A stretch of 64,000 nucleotides of DNA. It comes from Dermacentor variabilis (taxonomy: Eukaryota; Arthropoda; Arachnida; Ixodida; Ixodidae). The DNA is taken from contig NW_027460346.1 in assembly GCF_050947875.1 (NCBI RefSeq), positions 4,902,000 through 4,965,999 on the forward strand. The letters run 5' to 3'. Shown in pieces: positions 63,331-64,000 of this stretch; the first letter of the stretch is position 1, and every line of letters begins with the position of its first letter. The translations under genes and the position numbers were made by a program. A model generated the notes under the pieces. The model had not been told where the DNA came from. It saw only the letters and a list, made by a program, of their open reading frames with translations, and did not search any database.

Positions 63331-63684
63331 AGTCGCCGTTAGTGTAGAGTAGACCGTTTGCTGTACTCGGTTAAAGAACGACTAGCCTGAACCCTAGACA
63401 CCCCTTAAAAGGCCACTAAATTTTGTTATGCGAGTGCTAAGTGTGCTTGCAATGAATTTGCTTAGACATTCGGAGCGGACATGCACACGCGCAATGACAG
63501 CAGCTTAGCGCAAGAATGCGCAAAGCCCAATCATTACAGAAGTCCTAAGGCTACGTGCACTATGTAAATGACACACACGCACAAATAAAGAGAAAGCAGT
63601 GCCCATGAAATTTATTTCACTGAAACTTCACGCCATGCTCAGCTCACTGGCAGTGGTCGTTGTGTGCCGCTGAGAAGGTTTTCT

Positions 63685-64000
63685 TCAGTAGCGATTCCTC
63701 GGCCTTGCAACTCCAATGTATGAAGTGGCACAGCAGTAGCGGCCGAGACAGGGGCTGTCGGTCAAGAGCTGGCCTTGGCTACGAAACCTCTTGCCATTAG
63801 GCAGAGTGTTCACAACTGCGTGTTGCTGGTTGATCCACGACATAGTCTTCAGCGAAGAGCTGGAGGCCAGGTAGTGCACGTGAACCAATTGCAGCAGTGG
63901 CAACTCTTTCACCATGAGGGCGATCAAATTCGACACCGCGGAATCAACCACCTCAGTTCCGGTCAGCAGGCACAAACTGCGCAGACTCTTAGCAGCAGTG
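63685..64000 (-). CDS. F-box/LRR-type gene, copy 3 (3' end only, runs off the window)
   Basis: The last 105 codons of the same gene are present: SLCLLTGTEVVDSAVSNLIA, then HVHYLASSSSLKTMSWINQQ and NTLPNGKRFRSQGQLL, ending ARPRNRY at 63685. It is nearly identical to copy 1 over this length, with no stop. Whether codon 145 is TGG or TAG in this copy lies beyond the window and would show if the duplicate is the working gene. Confidence 0.8.
   Translation of the reverse strand, partial: TAAKSLRSLCLLTGTEVVDSAVSNLIALMVKELPLLQLVHVHYLASSSSLKTMSWINQQHAVVNTLPNGKRFRSQGQLLTDSPCLGRYCCATSYIGVARPRNRY

Larger units (their letters stand above)
60529..64000. repeat. Right arm of the 60.5-kb-spaced direct duplication
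   Basis: It is the counterpart of 1-3477 in the same orientation, net 5 bp shorter. The left limit is not known because the window start cuts the other arm. Contents follow the first arm: unassigned 3-kb stretch, SINE fragment (63215-63330) and the end of an F-box gene. Confidence 0.97.

Overview
This is a eukaryotic, repeat-saturated genomic window, and most likely from an ixodid (hard) tick. That is an inference from the repeat content: tRNA-derived SINEs of the kind described in ixodid ticks, several LINE families, Penelope-like elements, Ty3/gypsy remnants and TTAA-flanked foldback elements, on a background with almost no host coding sequence. Species and genus cannot be fixed from the sequence alone, and all family names are by motif recognition, not by search.

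The only host-like genes are three copies of one intronless F-box/leucine-rich-repeat-type gene, all on the minus strand. Copy 1 (3162-4976) is a 604-codon frame broken by one TAG. Copy 2 (43676-45500) is a frameshifted paralogue. Copy 3 (63685 to the window end) is cut by the window edge. Copies 1 and 3 lie in a direct repeat: positions 1-3477 recur at 60529-64000 with roughly 1 percent divergence, so the window spans one 60.5-kb period of a tandem or segmental duplication, or an assembly of two haplotypes end to end.

Layout: 1-5000 first duplicated arm and F-box copy 1; 5.3-7.0 kb CR1/L2-type LINE (minus); 7.2-9.4 kb two Penelope-like copies joined head to head; 10.1-13.7 kb truncated SANT/Myb-like exon, then LINE family A with a YADD reverse transcriptase (plus); 13.7-18.5 kb mostly unassigned with a hairpin and a SINE; 18.5-21.1 kb a TTAA-flanked element carrying a THAP exon and an unrelated coding exon on opposite strands; 22.4-25.3 kb a long foldback element holding a second foldback that holds a third; 26.5-30.7 kb LINE family A with a SGNH-esterase ORF1, interrupted by a Penelope-derived unit and by a second LINE; 31.2-33.1 kb gypsy remnant (minus); 34.8-37.2 kb SINE/LINE/MITE mosaic; 37.5-40.4 kb LINE 3' ends and microsatellites; 41.7-42.4 kb SINE and LINE tail; 43.7-45.5 kb F-box pseudogene; 45.97-50.9 kb a two-ORF I-like LINE (minus); 55.0-60.5 kb a gypsy element split by an RTE LINE, its 3' LTR leading into the second duplicated arm.

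The most unusual object is the two-ORF LINE at 46.0-50.4 kb. Both frames are open, joined by a TAATG stop-start, and ORF1 has zinc knuckles plus an SR-repeat domain. Yet ORF2 passes from the endonuclease to the post-RT/RNase H region with the whole reverse-transcriptase core missing in frame. The RTE copy at 58-60 kb also has an in-frame loss within its RT. No CRISPR, rRNA gene or convincing functional tRNA gene was seen.
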